DNA from: Mucilaginibacter rubeus
GTDB taxonomy: Bacteria; Bacteroidota; Bacteroidia; Sphingobacteriales; Sphingobacteriaceae
Direction of reading: 5' to 3'
NCBI RefSeq assembly: GCF_003286415.2
Contig: NZ_CP043450.1
Location: 3,348,001 to 3,412,000 of the forward strand
DNA length: 64,000 bases
In this document: in pieces, positions 16,761-27,700 of the stretch
Position numbering within the stretch: the stretch's first letter is position 1
Layout of the letters: each line of letters starts with the position of its first letter
Position numbers and translations under genes: made by a program
Notes under the pieces: model-generated
What the model was told of the DNA's origin: nothing
Database searches by the model: none
What the model saw: only the letters and a program-made list of their open reading frames with translations

Positions 16761-17648
16761 ATGAAATTAGTAATCAACTCGCTGTCTAAAACATATGCCA
16801 ACGGCGTACATGCATTAAAAGATGTTTCACTTACCCTTAGTAATGGCATGTTTGGCTTGCTTGGCCCAAACGGTGCCGGCAAATCATCACTGATGCGTAC
16901 CATAGCAACCCTGCAGGAAGCTGATAAAGGCAGCATTTTTTTAGATGACCTGGATGTATTGAAAAACAAAACCGAAGTTCGCCAGCTACTTGGATACCTG
17001 CCCCAGGAATTTGGCGTGTACCCTAAAATATCGGCCGAACGCATGCTTGACCATATTGCACAGTTGAAGGGCGTTGGCAATAATGCAGAGCGCAAAGACC
17101 TGGTACTACAACTGTTAGAAAGCGTGAACCTTTATAAAGACCGTAAAAAACACCTGGGCACCTACTCCGGCGGTATGAAACAGCGTTTTGGAATAGCACA
17201 AGCGTTAATTGGTAACCCCAAACTCATTATTGTTGACGAGCCAACCGCAGGCCTTGATCCTGCCGAACGGAACCGCTTTTACAATCTGTTAAGTCGCCTG
17301 GGCGAAAACACCATCGTGATCCTATCAACGCATATTGTTGAAGATGTGAGTACACTCTGCGCCAATTTCGCCATTATTTGCCAGGGCGAGGTGCTTTATG
17401 CAGGCGACCCGGAAACCGCGGTAAATGAACTGAACGGAAAAATCTACAGCAAGGTGATCACACAGTCCGAACTGGGCTTTTATAAAGATGATTACCAGGT
17501 GATATCAACGCAGCTTAAAACCGGCAAACTTCATATCCGCGTTATCAGCGAAGCAGAACCCGACAACGGTTTTATCAGCAGCATCCCCAACCTGGAAGAT
17601 GTATACTTCAGCAACATCGCTACACGAATAGATGTAGACACCATTTAA
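16761..17648 (+). CDS. ABC transporter ATP-binding protein
   Basis: 295-aa ATPase with Walker A GLLGPNGAGKSS, signature YSGGMKQR, Walker B LIIVDEPTAGLDP and H-loop STHIVED. It has a C-terminal extension of about 80 residues after the nucleotide-binding domain. It lies 22 nt before the large permease/M1-like gene and probably energises it. Confidence 0.94.
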   Translation: MKLVINSLSKTYANGVHALKDVSLTLSNGMFGLLGPNGAGKSSLMRTIATLQEADKGSIFLDDLDVLKNKTEVRQLLGYLPQEFGVYPKISAERMLDHIAQLKGVGNNAERKDLVLQLLESVNLYKDRKKHLGTYSGGMKQRFGIAQALIGNPKLIIVDEPTAGLDPAERNRFYNLLSRLGENTIVILSTHIVEDVSTLCANFAIICQGEVLYAGDPETAVNELNGKIYSKVITQSELGFYKDDYQVISTQLKTGKLHIRVISEAEPDNGFISSIPNLEDVYFSNIATRIDVDTI

Positions 17649-17670
17649 ACCTACTATAAACCAATAGTTT

Positions 17671-20600
17671 ATGTTTCTTAAAATATTTCTGTTCGAGATC
17701 CAGAATCGGGTCCGCAGGCCAGCCGTTTACCTATATTTTTTGGCAGCACTTGTATTTACAGTGTTTACCTTTTCAACAGGCTCATTACCACTGGGCGAAA
17801 AAGAGCACATTAATGCGCCCTATGTACTCGCCTTATGGTGCTCCGGCATCACCATGATGATCACGCTGGTGAGTTCCTCCATCATGGGCACCGCGCTATA
17901 CCGCGATATTGAGTATAACACAAAAGATTATTACTTAACCTACCCTATCACAAAAACCGGTTATTTCTGGGGCCGTTACCTGGGTTCGTTTGTTTTCATG
18001 ATCGGCATAGCATCGGCAGTTATTATCGGTGCATTTATTGGCACCAAACTTGGCCCTGTCATGGGATGGACAGATGCCAAGCAATACGGCCCCAATAACC
18101 TTATTTACTACCTGCACCCGTTTTTTACTATCGGGCTGCCTAATGTTTTATTCACTTCTTCGTTGTTTTTTGGCCTTGTGGCGCTTACGCGCAACGTAAA
18201 AGTGATTTATTTTGGTGGCATCCTGCTGTTCCTGTTCTACTTTATCGCGCTGTTTTTTCTTAACCATGTTAACAATCCAACGGTAATCAATCTCAGCGAT
18301 CCCTTTGGGCTTAACGGCATTAGGATGCAAACCAACAATTCGAGCGCTCTTGAACAAAACACTACACTGTTCCCGGTAACCGGTACGTTTATGCTCAACC
18401 GTATATTGTGGGGAGGTATAGGGATAGTTGTTGTACTTTTCACCTATTTCCGGTTCAGCTTTGAGCGGTTCTTTAGTGGCCGGCGCGATAAGGCAGCTAT
18501 TGATGAGGTGGGTGTTAAAACCAAGACTGCAATTACTATCAAGCCTGCGGTTAGCTTTACGGGCAAATACAACAGGAACACTCTAAATAACCTGGTAAAG
18601 GTCGAGCTGCTGAACATTATCCGCGATAATTATTTCTGGATCATATTGCTGAGCGGCACTTTGTTTCTCGGCTTTGTACTTTGGCTTGGCAATAACATGT
18701 ATGGCGTACCCGATTTTCCACGTACGGTTACCCTCCTGGCAATTTTTAATGATGCCTTTCCCTTTTTCATTTTCTTTATCATCATGTTTTATACCGGCGA
18801 AACCCTGCACCGCGACAGGGCTACCCGCTATGCATTTATCAATGATTCGCTCCCGCCCCCAAACTGGGTACTGAATGGCTCAAAGCTTATCACCTTATTG
18901 CTTATTGGCACCGGGCTATCTTTTATACCAATCATAACCGGCATTATTGTTCAATTATTAAAAGGCTATTATACCTTCAATTTGCCTGCCTATTTCATCT
19001 ATATCGGTTACATACTGCTGCCTTCGCTGCTGGAGATGGTTGTTTTTTGCTATGTAATGCACGTTATCATACATAACAAATTCGCGGCACATGGTATAGG
19101 CGTTTTTTTATGGGTGATAGTTTTCTTTTTGCGCAAAACAGGCATTTTTGATTATAACTTGCTGCTGTATTCATATACGCCATCTTCAGGTATATCTGAC
19201 ATGACAGGCATGGGCCATATGGCAACGCCCGTTAATTGGTTTAACCTCTATTGGTTACTATTTGCCGGATTGCTCATCATTGTTTCGGCATTGTTTTACT
19301 ACCGTGGCGTAACCTCATCTTTTAAAGAACGGCTGCGCTTATTTCCGCAGCGTTTTAATAAAAGCACGGCTTTGATCACTACAATAGTGGCTATAGCGTT
19401 TATAACCGTTGGCGCGTGGAATTATTACAACATCAGCTTTTTAAACAGCTACCTCATCAAAAGCGAAAACACTGACAGGGCCGTGTTGTATGAAAAAACG
19501 CTAAAAAAATATGAGCGCCTGCCTCTTCCTAAAGTAACCAACATAAAAATGGAGGTAGAGCTTTATCCTGATAAACAGCAGGTATCTTCGCATGCATGGG
19601 TTACAATCACCAATAAAAACAAAGTTGCCATATCGCAAATGCTGCTGGATGGTGATGACCTTACCGCTTATTCGATTAAAAGCGGTGGAGTATCAGTCCC
19701 TTTTACAAATCCTCTGCTTTATCCCCGTGGGTTTTTCAACTGGTTCAGGCCGAAGGTTGATACCGCCGATTTTCGCTTGTACCAGTTTACAAAACCTTTA
19801 ATGCCTGGCGATTCACTAACACTGGAAATCAATGCAGAAATAGTACCCAAAGGATTTACCAACGGCATGTATGCCGCGGCCCTCGTTAACAACGGTACAT
19901 TTTTTAACGGTGGATTACCCGGACTGGGCTACGATGAAGACGATGAACTAAGCAGTCCGTACGAACGCAAAAAAGCCGGCCTACCCGAAAAAAAGGAAGA
20001 AGAAATTCAGCAGAATGATCCTAAAGGCATTAATACCTTAAAAGCCGGCAGAGCGGCCGACCTACTTAAACTTGACATTACTATAGGCACCCTGGCCGGT
20101 CAAACTGTTATTGCTCCCGGTAGGCTTGTAAAAAACTGGCAACAGAACGGTCGTAACTATTTTCACTACGTGCAGGATAAACCAGGCATGTATATGCCAA
20201 TGGGTATCATATCCGAAAAACTGGCCGTAAAGAAAGCAACCGTTCAGTTGGATCACAAAGTAAATATCGAGATTTACTATCATCCTGAACATAACACTAA
20301 TATCGACAGGTACATCGCCGCTTATAAAGATGGATTAACTTATTATAGTAATGTTTACGGCGATTATCCGTCTAACGATATCCGCTTGGTGGAAACATCT
20401 GTTTACGGCCCACGGGATGCCTCTATGACGACGTTGAATACTTACGCCGAATACTTTGGATGGAATGCCGATTTCAGCGATCCTAACAGTTTTGATTATT
20501 GCTATGCCAATACTACAAGATTATTATCACAACAGTGGTGGCGTTTTCAGGTTGCCCCAAACAGTACTATAGGTAGCCTGGTAATACCAGAAGGGTTATC

Positions 20601-21309
20601 AAACTATGATCAACTGGTGATGGCCGAGCATAAATATGGCAAGGATAACATGCGTTACACCGTGCTTGATCAGTTATGGTATTATCTGTTCATTAGGCGG
20701 CACCTCAATGAAAACGAGCATCCTTTAATAAAAGCCAATCAATGGTTTTTATGGGGAGGCAAAGCAAGCGTCGCCTTATATGGCCTGCGCGACCTGATTG
20801 GCGAAGACAGTCTGAACGTGGCATTGCGCGAGTTTAAAAAGGCCTATGCGTTTAAAACAGATGGTCCGTTTGCGGGAGCCAACAACCTTTACCAATGTCT
20901 TCAAAAGCATGTACCCGATTCGCTACAATATTACCTTACAGATACCTGGCAAAAGATCACGCTGTATGATAATGGGGTAACCGAAGTAAGCAGTAAACCC
21001 ACCGGTAATAAAAACGAATACAAGGTTACCTTCAAACTAAACATTGATAAAGTATGGAAGGACGCCAAAAACAATGATATCCCGGCAATAAACATGAACG
21101 ATTATATTGATATCGGCATCTTTGGCAAGCAGGTTAAGGGTGCAAATAACCGAATGGTAAGCAACACGCTATACCTCAAAAAGTATAAACTGAAACGCGG
21201 TCAACAACAATTCAGCATTGTGGTTAAGGGTCAGCCAGCTTCGGTAGCCGTTGATCCCTTCAGTAAACTAATTGACAGGAACCCTAACGACAACATTAAA
21301 GACCTTTAG
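17671..21309 (+). CDS. ABC permease fused to inactive M1-peptidase-like domain
   Basis: 1212 aa. Residues 1 to about 590 hold two sets of roughly six TM helices, each opening with a cytoplasmic leader (FLKIFLFEIQNRVRRP; LNNLVKVELLNIIRDN). After a further TM segment (about 567-590), residues 620-1212 form an extracytoplasmic domain resembling M1 aminopeptidases, with the N-terminal beta domain and the QWW and EGLSNY landmarks. The zinc motif HExxH that precedes QWW is replaced by RLLSQ at 950-954, so zinc binding and peptidase activity are probably lost, although the downstream Glu (974) remains. Related Bacteroidota fusions usually keep HExxH. The domain may serve as a sensor or binding module. 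Last gene of the operon; a REP-like hairpin follows. Confidence 0.88.
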   Translation: MFLKIFLFEIQNRVRRPAVYLYFLAALVFTVFTFSTGSLPLGEKEHINAPYVLALWCSGITMMITLVSSSIMGTALYRDIEYNTKDYYLTYPITKTGYFWGRYLGSFVFMIGIASAVIIGAFIGTKLGPVMGWTDAKQYGPNNLIYYLHPFFTIGLPNVLFTSSLFFGLVALTRNVKVIYFGGILLFLFYFIALFFLNHVNNPTVINLSDPFGLNGIRMQTNNSSALEQNTTLFPVTGTFMLNRILWGGIGIVVVLFTYFRFSFERFFSGRRDKAAIDEVGVKTKTAITIKPAVSFTGKYNRNTLNNLVKVELLNIIRDNYFWIILLSGTLFLGFVLWLGNNMYGVPDFPRTVTLLAIFNDAFPFFIFFIIMFYTGETLHRDRATRYAFINDSLPPPNWVLNGSKLITLLLIGTGLSFIPIITGIIVQLLKGYYTFNLPAYFIYIGYILLPSLLEMVVFCYVMHVIIHNKFAAHGIGVFLWVIVFFLRKTGIFDYNLLLYSYTPSSGISDMTGMGHMATPVNWFNLYWLLFAGLLIIVSALFYYRGVTSSFKERLRLFPQRFNKSTALITTIVAIAFITVGAWNYYNISFLNSYLIKSENTDRAVLYEKTLKKYERLPLPKVTNIKMEVELYPDKQQVSSHAWVTITNKNKVAISQMLLDGDDLTAYSIKSGGVSVPFTNPLLYPRGFFNWFRPKVDTADFRLYQFTKPLMPGDSLTLEINAEIVPKGFTNGMYAAALVNNGTFFNGGLPGLGYDEDDELSSPYERKKAGLPEKKEEEIQQNDPKGINTLKAGRAADLLKLDITIGTLAGQTVIAPGRLVKNWQQNGRNYFHYVQDKPGMYMPMGIISEKLAVKKATVQLDHKVNIEIYYHPEHNTNIDRYIAAYKDGLTYYSNVYGDYPSNDIRLVETSVYGPRDASMTTLNTYAEYFGWNADFSDPNSFDYCYANTTRLLSQQWWRFQVAPNSTIGSLVIPEGLSNYDQLVMAEHKYGKDNMRYTVLDQLWYYLFIRRHLNENEHPLIKANQWFLWGGKASVALYGLRDLIGEDSLNVALREFKKAYAFKTDGPFAGANNLYQCLQKHVPDSLQYYLTDTWQKITLYDNGVTEVSSKPTGNKNEYKVTFKLNIDKVWKDAKNNDIPAINMNDYIDIGIFGKQVKGANNRMVSNTLYLKKYKLKRGQQQFSIVVKGQPASVAVDPFSKLIDRNPNDNIKDL

Positions 21310-21339
21310 GAGTAAAAACGGTTAAATAAAACTGCATAT

Positions 21340-21445
21340 CATGCTCGTCATTGCGAGGTACGAAGCAATCCCCTACTTTACAGGGCGGACTTGCATAGCC
21401 CCTCTGCCTATTGGGGATTGCTTCGTACCTCGCAATGACGGCATG
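21340..21445. repeat. REP-like palindromic repeat, GTCATTGCGAGG type
   Basis: A 28-bp perfect stem pairs 21346-21373 (starting CGTCATTGCGAGGTACG) with 21413-21440 around a 39-nt loop. Located between convergent genes. The same sequence type occurs at 49459-49552. Probable bidirectional terminator and member of a dispersed repeat family. Confidence 0.88.
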
Positions 21446-21469
21446 TTTTTAAACAGCTTTTAAGAAATA

Positions 21470-23098
21470 CTACGGCTTAAATAACTTATTCTCCCCTTCA
21501 ATTTCAACATTAGCCTGTTCAACTACTGCTTTGTATTCATAATCGGCTTTTAAGGGAAGTGTTGCTTCAAACGTACCATCGGCATTAATATTTACCCAGG
21601 TGCCTGCCGTCCACTTACCTGCATACAAGGTTTCAACCTGCCCATGATATGGGCGATAATCAAACCGGGCCCGTTTTGCCGAGATGCTTTTATAATTCAA
21701 TACCTTGCCTTTTAAAGCTGCTCCGGCTTTCACTTTTAAAGCTGCACCGGTTTCAACTATGGCGGCTTCATTAAAAACCGGATTAACATTTTCTAATTTA
21801 ATAACCACAGGGTTAGGCCAGCGATGATCGTCATAAATGCGTTGGGCCTTAACAACCGAAACTTCAAGCCCCTTATCGGTTTGTTTGTATCTGCAACTTA
21901 CATCATCCGTTTTATATTCAATTACTTTACTATTTTGTCCCAATACACTCACCTGAGTTTTATCAGTGGCGATGGCAGAGCGGATCAGGAAAGTTTTCCG
22001 GGCCCCCTCCTTCCAATCGGCAGCATTGGTGACGATAGCGTAAAGTGTATGGCCATTTTTAGCGGTGAACCAAGTATCGCCTTCTTTACTTATTACCCAG
22101 CTTCGTACACTGTCAATACACTCGCGGTTAACAAAATACCATGCCGACATTTCGCGTAACCTTTCTTCCTGTTCAATGGGCAATGCACCATCGGGCTTAG
22201 GGCCTACGTTCAACAAAAGCGAACCACCTTTAGCCCTCGCCTCTATCAATAAACCTATCAATTGATTGCCCGATTTATACCTTTCATTAGTTGGCTGATA
22301 TCCCCAGGCAGTACCCATGGTAATGCATGACAGCCATGGCTCATTGATCATGGCTCCCGGCATGATCTGCTCCGGAGTTTTAATAGCTCCACGGGTTATC
22401 AGCAAATCCGGCTGTAATTTCCAGCAGGTTTGTTTAACTACTTCTTTAGGATCGCCATCTATAAAAAGTACATCTATTTTACCGTAGTTAGTCATCAACT
22501 CCTCGCATTGTTTCCGGGTATAGTCGTCATATTCACGGCGGGTTTCCGCGTCCATCTTAACATCTGTACGACTGATAGCAATATGATGATCTCGAAGAAA
22601 GTTAAAATCCTCCGGCGAAAAATAGAATCCAACCTGTAGGCCCGCTTCGCGTGTAGCATCAACGAACTCCTTTAAAAGGTCTTTTTTATACGGTGTATGA
22701 GTTATACTAAAATCTGTTGTTTTGGTATCCCACATACAAAAACCTGAGTGATGCTTGGTTGTAAAAACGATGTACTTCATCCCGGCCAGTTTAGCCAGGG
22801 TTGCTATCTGGTGCGGATCAAACTTTGAGGGATCAAAAGTTTTAGGCAAATCATTAAAATACCGGTTAACGTAGTCATCACTTGCACCAACCAGCGAGTG
22901 ACTGATCACCAACCCTAACTGGCTATCCATACTAAAATGGATAAACAAACCTAAACCCGTGTTTTTGAGCCACAGTTCACGTTCGGGTTTATTCAGGTTA
23001 TAATTACTTGCATTATCATCTTTAACCAAATCATTTTGTGCCGATGCGCTTTGAATACCGCAAAACAGCAGCAGGAAAAAAAGGTATTTCTTATACAT
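21470..23098 (-). CDS. Alpha-L-fucosidase, GH29
   Basis: 542-aa secreted retaining fucosidase. Signal peptide about 1-20 (GIQSASA). The GH29 TIM barrel shows GLFIHF (50-55), TTKHHSGF (113-120), and the nucleophile region KIDVLFIDGD with Asp214. A C-terminal beta domain follows the barrel (GGSLLLNVGPKPDG near its end). It is the only glycosidase of this locus, after SusD and SusC on the same strand, so the locus probably takes up a fucose-containing glycan or fucoside. Confidence 0.94.
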   Translation of the reverse strand: MYKKYLFFLLLFCGIQSASAQNDLVKDDNASNYNLNKPERELWLKNTGLGLFIHFSMDSQLGLVISHSLVGASDDYVNRYFNDLPKTFDPSKFDPHQIATLAKLAGMKYIVFTTKHHSGFCMWDTKTTDFSITHTPYKKDLLKEFVDATREAGLQVGFYFSPEDFNFLRDHHIAISRTDVKMDAETRREYDDYTRKQCEELMTNYGKIDVLFIDGDPKEVVKQTCWKLQPDLLITRGAIKTPEQIMPGAMINEPWLSCITMGTAWGYQPTNERYKSGNQLIGLLIEARAKGGSLLLNVGPKPDGALPIEQEERLREMSAWYFVNRECIDSVRSWVISKEGDTWFTAKNGHTLYAIVTNAADWKEGARKTFLIRSAIATDKTQVSVLGQNSKVIEYKTDDVSCRYKQTDKGLEVSVVKAQRIYDDHRWPNPVVIKLENVNPVFNEAAIVETGAALKVKAGAALKGKVLNYKSISAKRARFDYRPYHGQVETLYAGKWTAGTWVNINADGTFEATLPLKADYEYKAVVEQANVEIEGENKLFKP

Positions 23099-23111
23099 TA
23101 AACATGGTTTA

Positions 23112-23142
23112 AAAAAATCAGGGAGAGCCCCACGCCCTCCCT
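23112..23142 (-). terminator. Hairpin with U-run after the susD-like gene
   Basis: On the minus strand AGGGAG pairs with CTCCCT around a GC-rich loop and is followed by GATTTTTTT. It lies in the 74-nt gap between susD-like and fucosidase genes and could lower fucosidase expression relative to susCD. Confidence 0.55.
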
Positions 23143-23172
23143 AAAACAACATCAACTAATCAAACTTCAACA

Positions 23173-24714
23173 TTATTGTTTATCCCACCAGATCCTGGTT
23201 AAAAAATCATCGGGACCCTGACGCGCGATTGCGGCCGCATATGATGCCGCGTTAAGGTTTTGCTCACCAACCGGGTACAACATTCTCCTAAATATTTTAC
23301 CACCAGTAGCATTACCAACATAATTATTAGGCACCAGAGCCGGATAACCTGTACGCCTGTAGCTTGCAAAAACCTCCTGCGCATCAGGGAATATGCCAAC
23401 CCAAAACTGGGTGTAGATCTGCTCCATTTTCTGATCAAGTGTACCACTGGTGTTAAAAGGATGCGCGTTGATATATGAATTGATCTGCGCTGTAGTAATG
23501 GTACCCGCGCTGCCTGCAATAATACTCCATTGACGCATTGACGCGGCTATACCACTCTGGTACAATGATTCGGCAGTAGCGGCGGTATACCAGCCCCTTG
23601 CCGCGGCTTCAGATAAAAGGAAATAACTTTCGGCAGCGGTAAAAACCAATCTTGGAGAGTTTAACAGCAATATGGTTTTGGGATTTGGTTCTGAGTAAGT
23701 CACAAAATCTGCAGGCTTAGCATTCAGGCCTGATGACATCCCTTTCTGGATAGCTGAAGTAGTATCAGCCACACCACCGTTCCATACAACAGACACTATA
23801 GCCAGACGTGGGTCTTTATTGGCTTTTAAATAATTGATAAACACATCCTGGTATTTGCCACCTTCGGTATTGGTTGAACCATTACCTGCTATATAATCAT
23901 TGTTATAAAGATCAAGCGCTAAGGGGTTTTTATTGATATCCTGACCTGCACCAACATAAGCTACTTTGGCAACATCGGCATCATCAAGAATAACGCCGCC
24001 GGCTATGGCTTTTGCAGCCCAGGTTTGTGCTTGTGCAATGTCAACCTTGGTCATGCGCATAGCACACCTGAGCATTAATGAATAGGCGAATTTTTTCCAT
24101 TTCGCCGTATTACCACCATAAATCAAATCGGATGCGCCAAAAGTAGTTTTTGTAGCATCAAGGCTCTGAGCTGCCTGGTCAAGCTCCTTCAATAAATCGG
24201 CATAAATATCTTTTTGGGCATCATAAGCAGGTTTATATACCGCCTGGTTATAACCCTGTGCGGCTTGTGAATAAGGGATATCACCGTACAGATCGGTAAG
24301 CCTGCTAAAGCAATACACTTTCCAGATCCGTGCTTCGGCCTGTAGGTTTACCTGCGATGCATCGGTGCCAACGGCTTTCAATACTTCAACCAATTCGTTG
24401 ATCTCGTTAGGGTAAGCATTACTAAAAGCAGCTGCCGATTGTGGGCTCTGGCTCAAAACATATTTTGATCCGAAACCTGCTACATCATTAAAACTGGTGG
24501 TGTATTGCATGGTTCCCAGCAAGAGGTCAAGCATGCGGGCGGTACCATCATACTGCGCTTTGGTAAAAATGTACTGTGGTACCGCTTTTGACGAAGCATC
24601 GGGGTTTACGTTAAGTGTATCGAAGTTTTTGGTACACGATTGTGTGCCGATAATGCCAAGCATTACCAGTGAGCAATAAATATATTTGGTTAAATGTCTT
24701 TTCATCATTTTCAA
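23173..24714 (-). CDS. SusD/RagB-family lipoprotein (SusD-like_2 type)
   Basis: 513 aa with a lipobox near IIGTQSC. It begins its mature part with NFDTLNVNPDASSKAVPQY, a pattern of the SusD-like_2 branch, and has LTDLYGDIPYSQA and AESYFLLSEAAARGW helices. Binds the ligand on the cell surface for the adjacent SusC. Gap to susC only 9 nt. Confidence 0.94.
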   Translation of the reverse strand: MKMMKRHLTKYIYCSLVMLGIIGTQSCTKNFDTLNVNPDASSKAVPQYIFTKAQYDGTARMLDLLLGTMQYTTSFNDVAGFGSKYVLSQSPQSAAAFSNAYPNEINELVEVLKAVGTDASQVNLQAEARIWKVYCFSRLTDLYGDIPYSQAAQGYNQAVYKPAYDAQKDIYADLLKELDQAAQSLDATKTTFGASDLIYGGNTAKWKKFAYSLMLRCAMRMTKVDIAQAQTWAAKAIAGGVILDDADVAKVAYVGAGQDINKNPLALDLYNNDYIAGNGSTNTEGGKYQDVFINYLKANKDPRLAIVSVVWNGGVADTTSAIQKGMSSGLNAKPADFVTYSEPNPKTILLLNSPRLVFTAAESYFLLSEAAARGWYTAATAESLYQSGIAASMRQWSIIAGSAGTITTAQINSYINAHPFNTSGTLDQKMEQIYTQFWVGIFPDAQEVFASYRRTGYPALVPNNYVGNATGGKIFRRMLYPVGEQNLNAASYAAAIARQGPDDFLTRIWWDKQ

Positions 24715-24723
24715 TTTAAAGTA

Positions 24724-27700
24724 TTAAAACTTAACAGCCAGGTTTACACCAAGTGAGCGTGTACGCGGCAAACCGATAGACTCGAATCCCTGCGCGTTAC
24801 TGTTTGTAAAGCTTTGTTCCGGATCGAAGTTGTCTGTCTTCTTATAGATAGTCCAAAGGTTCCGGGCAACAAAAGAAATACTGGCCGATTGGATTTTAAC
24901 TTTGTTTAAAAGGTTGGTTGGAAGAGCGTACGACAGGATAACCTGGCGGAGCTTAACAAAGCTGCCATCGTGCAAAAACAGGTCGGAGTATGTTTTATAG
25001 TTATCATAGTATGACCTTAAGCCGCTTACCGGCACCGTGCGGGTATAAGGAGCACCTGTTTGATCAACACCATTCAACACCAATCCGTTTTCCCTGCCCG
25101 GCAATGTTGATTTCATCAAGCCTAAACGGGTGGCGTAAACTTCCATTACCGAAAACACCTTGTTGCCAAACTTACCATCAACCAGGAAGTTTAACGAGAA
25201 CCTTTTATACCTGAATTCGTTAGTTAAACCCATAGTAAGCGGAGCAACGCTTTTACCCAGCTGCTGCAGCGGGGTTTGTATCGGCAAGCCAGTAATGGCA
25301 TTAAATACCACATTGCCTTGAGCATCCTTTTGCATACGGGTACCAACCAGCATACCAAATGGTTTGCCTTCAATATTATCTAAAATACCCCAGTTACCTA
25401 CCGAGGTAGCCAACTGAATGGTGTTAAGACCTGGTGCCAGTTTAACAACTTTGTTATCGTTGTAAGCCACGTTATAGCTTGTAGTCCAGGTGAAATTGGC
25501 TGTTTTTACAGGTGTGCCATTCAATAAAACCTCAATACCCTTATTGCTTACTTCGCCAACATTCAGGATCACGTTATTATAGCCTGAAGTTGAAGAAATG
25601 GCCGTGTTTACGATATCGTTGGTTGTTTTACGATCATACAAGGTAACATCCAAACCTAAACGGTTCTTGAGCATCTGCAACTCAAAACCACCTTCAAACG
25701 TTGTTGAAGTGTAAGGCTTAAGGTTGCTGTTGGTGATGTTGTTGCTTGTTACGTTTTGCAGTGGCTGTCCGGCACTTGGCACATTGCTGTAAGTAAGGTT
25801 AATAACATACGGATCGGGAGCACCGCCACCTACCTGCGCCCATGAACCGCGCAGTTTGGCCATGTTAAAAAACTCAGGGAGTTTAACAGCATCCGAAAGG
25901 ATAAAGCTACCGCCTATACTTGGATAGAAAATGCTGTTACTTTTAGGACTAAGTGTCGAAAACCAATCCTTCCTACCGGTGAACGACAGGAACACCAGGC
26001 TCTTGTAATCAAAATCGGCCGAGCCAAAAACCGAGTTGGTTACGATTTTGGCGTTATACGGCGTTGTTGATGAAACAGCAAGGTTGGTAAAACTGTAAAA
26101 ATAGGGGATAGTAAATTGCGAACCGCTAAACGTTAACTGGTTAGTTGCGTTTTTACGGCTGTTTACACCACCCAAAATGCCCACGTTTAAATCGCTGATA
26201 ATCTTAGTCCGGTAACTAACCGTAGCCAATTCGTTTGTTTCAGATACATCCGACTTGATACCTGCGTACTGGCCATTAGGAGTATATAGGGTACCGGTTG
26301 GCAATATGTTGGTATAGTTGTAGTTAAAAAAGTCGCGGCTGATAGTTGCCTTAAAAGTAAGGTCTTTGATAGGCGAATAAATGATTGATCCCTGGCCTAT
26401 AAAACGGTTCTTTACATCGTCCTCTTTGTATTTGTTGATCACAAAGTACCCGTTTGAAGCGATTGACGCGTCATTCCAAACCATTTCGTTACCCATCGCA
26501 TCATAACCTGGTTTAAGCCAGCGAACATCAACCGTGTTAGCTACTTCAAGCGGTGTCCAGTTAGGGTTACCCAACGCGTCGCCTGCACCGGTACGGTTAT
26601 GGCCTGTTTCGACGTTGTACTGCGCTAAAGCCTCTATTGAAAGCTTGTTACTTAGCTTTCCGTTTAGCGCAAGGTTAAAAGTTTTACGATCATAGGTAGT
26701 CCCCGGCAAAATACCTTTACTGTTCAGATCGGCAGCCGAAAACCTGTAAGTAAAGGCTTCATTGCCACCTACAAATGCGAGGCTATTGGTATAAGTGCTA
26801 CCTGTTTGGTAAAAGTTTTTAAGATTGTTCTTCTGCGCTACATAAGGGTGTGCAAGCCCGTCGACAGCAACATAGTCGGTTGAGCCGTCAATTTTTGCTC
26901 CCCATGAGCGTCTTCCGCTGGCTTGTGCGGCTGCCAGTGTGATTGGTTTTACGCCACCGTCACCCTGTCCGTATTCATACTGATAATCAGGAAACACAGC
27001 AACATTATCATAGGTAGCTGTAGAGTTAAACTCAACCCCTACGCCTTTTTGGATGCGACCTTTTTTGGTGGTGATCAAAATAACACCATTTGCCGCCCTT
27101 GAACCGTAAAGCGCGGCAGCAGTACCACCTTTAAGCACGCTGATCGATTCAATATCATCAGGATTGATAGCTGCTATACCATCGCCACGGTCAACGTTGT
27201 TGGTGATACCGTTAACAGTTGCTGCACCGCCCGGTACACTGTTGTCAATCGGCATACCGTTCACCACATATAATGGCTGGTTATCACCTGCAAGGCCACC
27301 GTTACCCCTGATCACCACGCGGCTTGATCCGCCCGGACCGGTTGATAAACCAGCCGCGTTAACACCGGCCACTTTACCGGTAAGTGCGTTAGCTACGTTA
27401 TTTTCACGTGCCTGGGTAAATTCGGTACCTTTTACCTCGGTAACCGAATAGCCTAAGGATTTTTTCTGCTTGCTGATACCAAGCGCGGTAACTACAACCT
27501 CATTAAGGGCTTTGTTATTTTGCGCGAGTTTAATTTGTAAAGGCGACGTAGGATCGGTTACAGGAACTTCCTCCTGGTTATATCCTACATAGGCCACCAC
27601 AAGGGTTAGGGGCTTACCAGCATACTTGTCTGGTATTATCAGCTTAAAATTACCTGATAAATCGGTGGTTGCCCCTACTTTATTATCCATTTTTAAGTAA

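Noticed and set aside
21340..21445. Insertion sequence or MITE
   Set aside because: No target-site duplication or transposase; the inverted arms are themselves the repeat, as in REP-like elements at gene ends.
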